From Centroberyx gerrardi (Eukaryota; Chordata; Actinopteri; Beryciformes; Berycidae), in contig NC_136016.1 of the NCBI RefSeq assembly GCF_048128805.1, forward strand, positions 12,576,176 to 12,640,175: DNA of 64,000 nucleotides, written 5' to 3'. Shown piece by piece: positions 62,681 to 64,000 of this stretch. A program made the position numbers and the translations under genes. Below the pieces are notes generated by a model. It saw nothing but the letters and a program-made list of their open reading frames with translations, was not told where the DNA came from and searched no databases. How positions within the stretch are numbered: position 1 is the stretch's first letter; each line of letters begins with the position of its first letter.

Positions 62681-62833
62681 CAGAGAGAGAGAGAGATGAC
62701 AGAGAGAGAGAGCAAAGGAGAAATAGTTGAGAGAGGGAGTGAGGTTGATTGAGGGAGTGAAGAAGAGAAGGAGGGAGAGACAGTAAAAGAAACAAGGTGA
62801 AAAAGAGAGAGGAAGACAGAGGGAGAGAAAGAA
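62677..62833. repeat. GA-rich low-complexity tract
   Basis: Imperfect GA/GGGA units over about 150 bp, giving the long Ser/Leu-rich open frame seen on the minus strand. Confidence 0.85.
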
Positions 62834-63088
62834 AAAGACAGTTAGTATAGAGCTCCGGCTAAATAACACCATTGTGTGTTTATGAGGCACAGCAACTGTT
62901 CAGCTCAGCTACATCAGCAGATTGACTGGAAGAGAGATGAGATGAAGGAGAGAAAAAGAAGTTAATTCTGCTACTTCTATACATTTCCAACTAACATGAG
63001 ACATGCTGGAAAAGATAAACGAGTTAAAAGTGAGAAAAATATGTTAGTGTTTCTATTTTCTAAATTAGTTGGAATTGAAAACAGCAAG

Positions 63089-63090
<2 letters not shown>

Positions 63091-63119
<29 letters not shown>
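63091..63119. repeat. CA microsatellite
   Basis: A CA array of about 28 bp. Confidence 0.9.
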
Positions 63120-64000
63120 GTACAAACAGTGCAAACCTCAGAACCGTCTATAGTGCCGATCAGACCATATACTCTGAGTTGTTGGTTGTCGTGACACTGT
63201 TACTCTATGCCACAGCACTCCACACACTGTACGGCTGTATTAAAATTTATCCACACTAGCATAACAGCATACAGCTGAGATTAACTCTCCTCCAGAACAG
63301 GGTTTAGCTGGATGTGCAGCTGTGAAGCAGCTTCTAGCCCAGTTAAACCTGGGTGAAACATGTTCTAGACCACCAGGGATACTTTCTGGGTGAAAAGGGC
63401 TTGATTATGAACAAACTGGCCAAATAGCTGGTATTATAGATGTCTATTAACCTTACAATACAGGGACCAAACTTCTTTTAAATTTAACTCGTGGCACAAA
63501 TATTTATGGCTGTTTCAATAGGTAAAAGTCCAATTTCATATGGTTTCTCCCTCTTAAACACTCAAGATGGCACAAGATAAAAATGATTGTGGTTTTTGGT
63601 GCCTGTGTTCATTTACACTAATCTCATATTCTAATCTGATCTAATACATATTTTTATTGTTAAAATGCATCTTTGCCTAATGCTGTATGCTAGTGTGGAT
63701 CTATCTGACCAGGACCTGTATTCCCAAAAGCATCTCAGCACTGTTATCCTCCCAGTTCCACTGTACGCTACTGAACAGAAGGTGGGCTTTTAACCCTCTG
63801 CAGGCCAAACATAGGAAAACCTTTATATCTGGACTGCACAGCACTAAAAATCTATTTCTATTCCCGTGTAAATCCTTGTGCCAAGATTTTGTTTTTGGGA
63901 AACAGAGTCCATGGCTCATGCTTTCAGTGGGCCAGGATAGGTCAGCTGGCTAGGTCGGGCGCCAACCTCAGTCTTCTGGCCCTTACTGCTCCCAGGCCCC

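Larger units (their letters stand above)
60371..64000. other. Right flank, no complete gene recognised
   Basis: AT-rich sequence with GA-rich low-complexity DNA at about 62677-62833 and a CA array at about 63091-63119. A minus-strand candidate terminal exon is listed separately. The sequence from 60.6 to 62.6 kb could be its long 3' UTR (AATAAA read on the minus strand near 60640), but this is inference. Nothing recognisable lies from 63.2 kb to the end. Confidence 0.4.

Noticed and set aside
1-64000. CRISPR arrays, bacterial operons or ribosomal RNA
   Set aside because: The content is clearly vertebrate with spliced genes. No direct-repeat/spacer pattern and no rRNA-like block was seen. tRNA genes were not found by eye but were not searched for systematically.

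Overview
The window looks like nuclear DNA of a ray-finned (teleost) fish. The genes are split into many short exons with GT-AG introns, the protein sequences are vertebrate, and the DNA between them carries typical fish repeats: hAT and Tc1-like DNA transposons, LINE fragments and long CA/GA/CT microsatellites. The gene order TMEM106A, NBR1, PSME3, G6PC matches members of the human 17q21 (BRCA1-NBR1) neighbourhood, rearranged.

Layout. 1-2.6 kb has no recognised gene; a CRE-bearing, promoter-like stretch lies near 0.4-0.55 kb. 2.6-7.0 kb holds TMEM106A on the minus strand in seven coding exons, with a large inverted repeat in its last intron. 8.8-9.4 kb is a complete non-autonomous hAT element with a perfect 8-bp target duplication and another repeat nested in it. 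12.0-23.0 kb holds the autophagy receptor NBR1 on the minus strand in about 22 exons. It is head-to-head with PSME3 (proteasome activator PA28-gamma, plus strand, ten exons, 23.3-27.25 kb), with only 288 bp between the two start codons. 30.7-37.4 kb contains two glucose-6-phosphatase catalytic subunit genes arranged head-to-head. The right copy is canonical. The left copy is diverged except for a ~270-bp patch nearly identical to its neighbour, which I read as gene conversion.

40.4-60.4 kb is a C2H2 zinc-finger cluster: three intact three-exon genes (one plus, two minus) and two decayed finger-gene remnants. In all three intact genes the first two exons each encode a version of the same short helical module (core AAAEEI), followed by an acidic/basic spacer and 9-12 fingers. 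LINE fragments and candidate MITEs lie between and inside these genes. 60.4-64 kb is repeat-rich, and I recognise no complete gene there.

Functional links: NBR1 (selective autophagy) and PSME3 (nuclear proteasome activation) are both protein-degradation factors and may share a promoter. The G6PC pair performs the last step of glucose release in the endoplasmic reticulum. The zinc-finger genes are probable DNA-binding regulators of a fish-expanded family. Exon limits were read by eye from splice signals and phase arithmetic. No search or alignment program was run, so distances and identities are hand counts.
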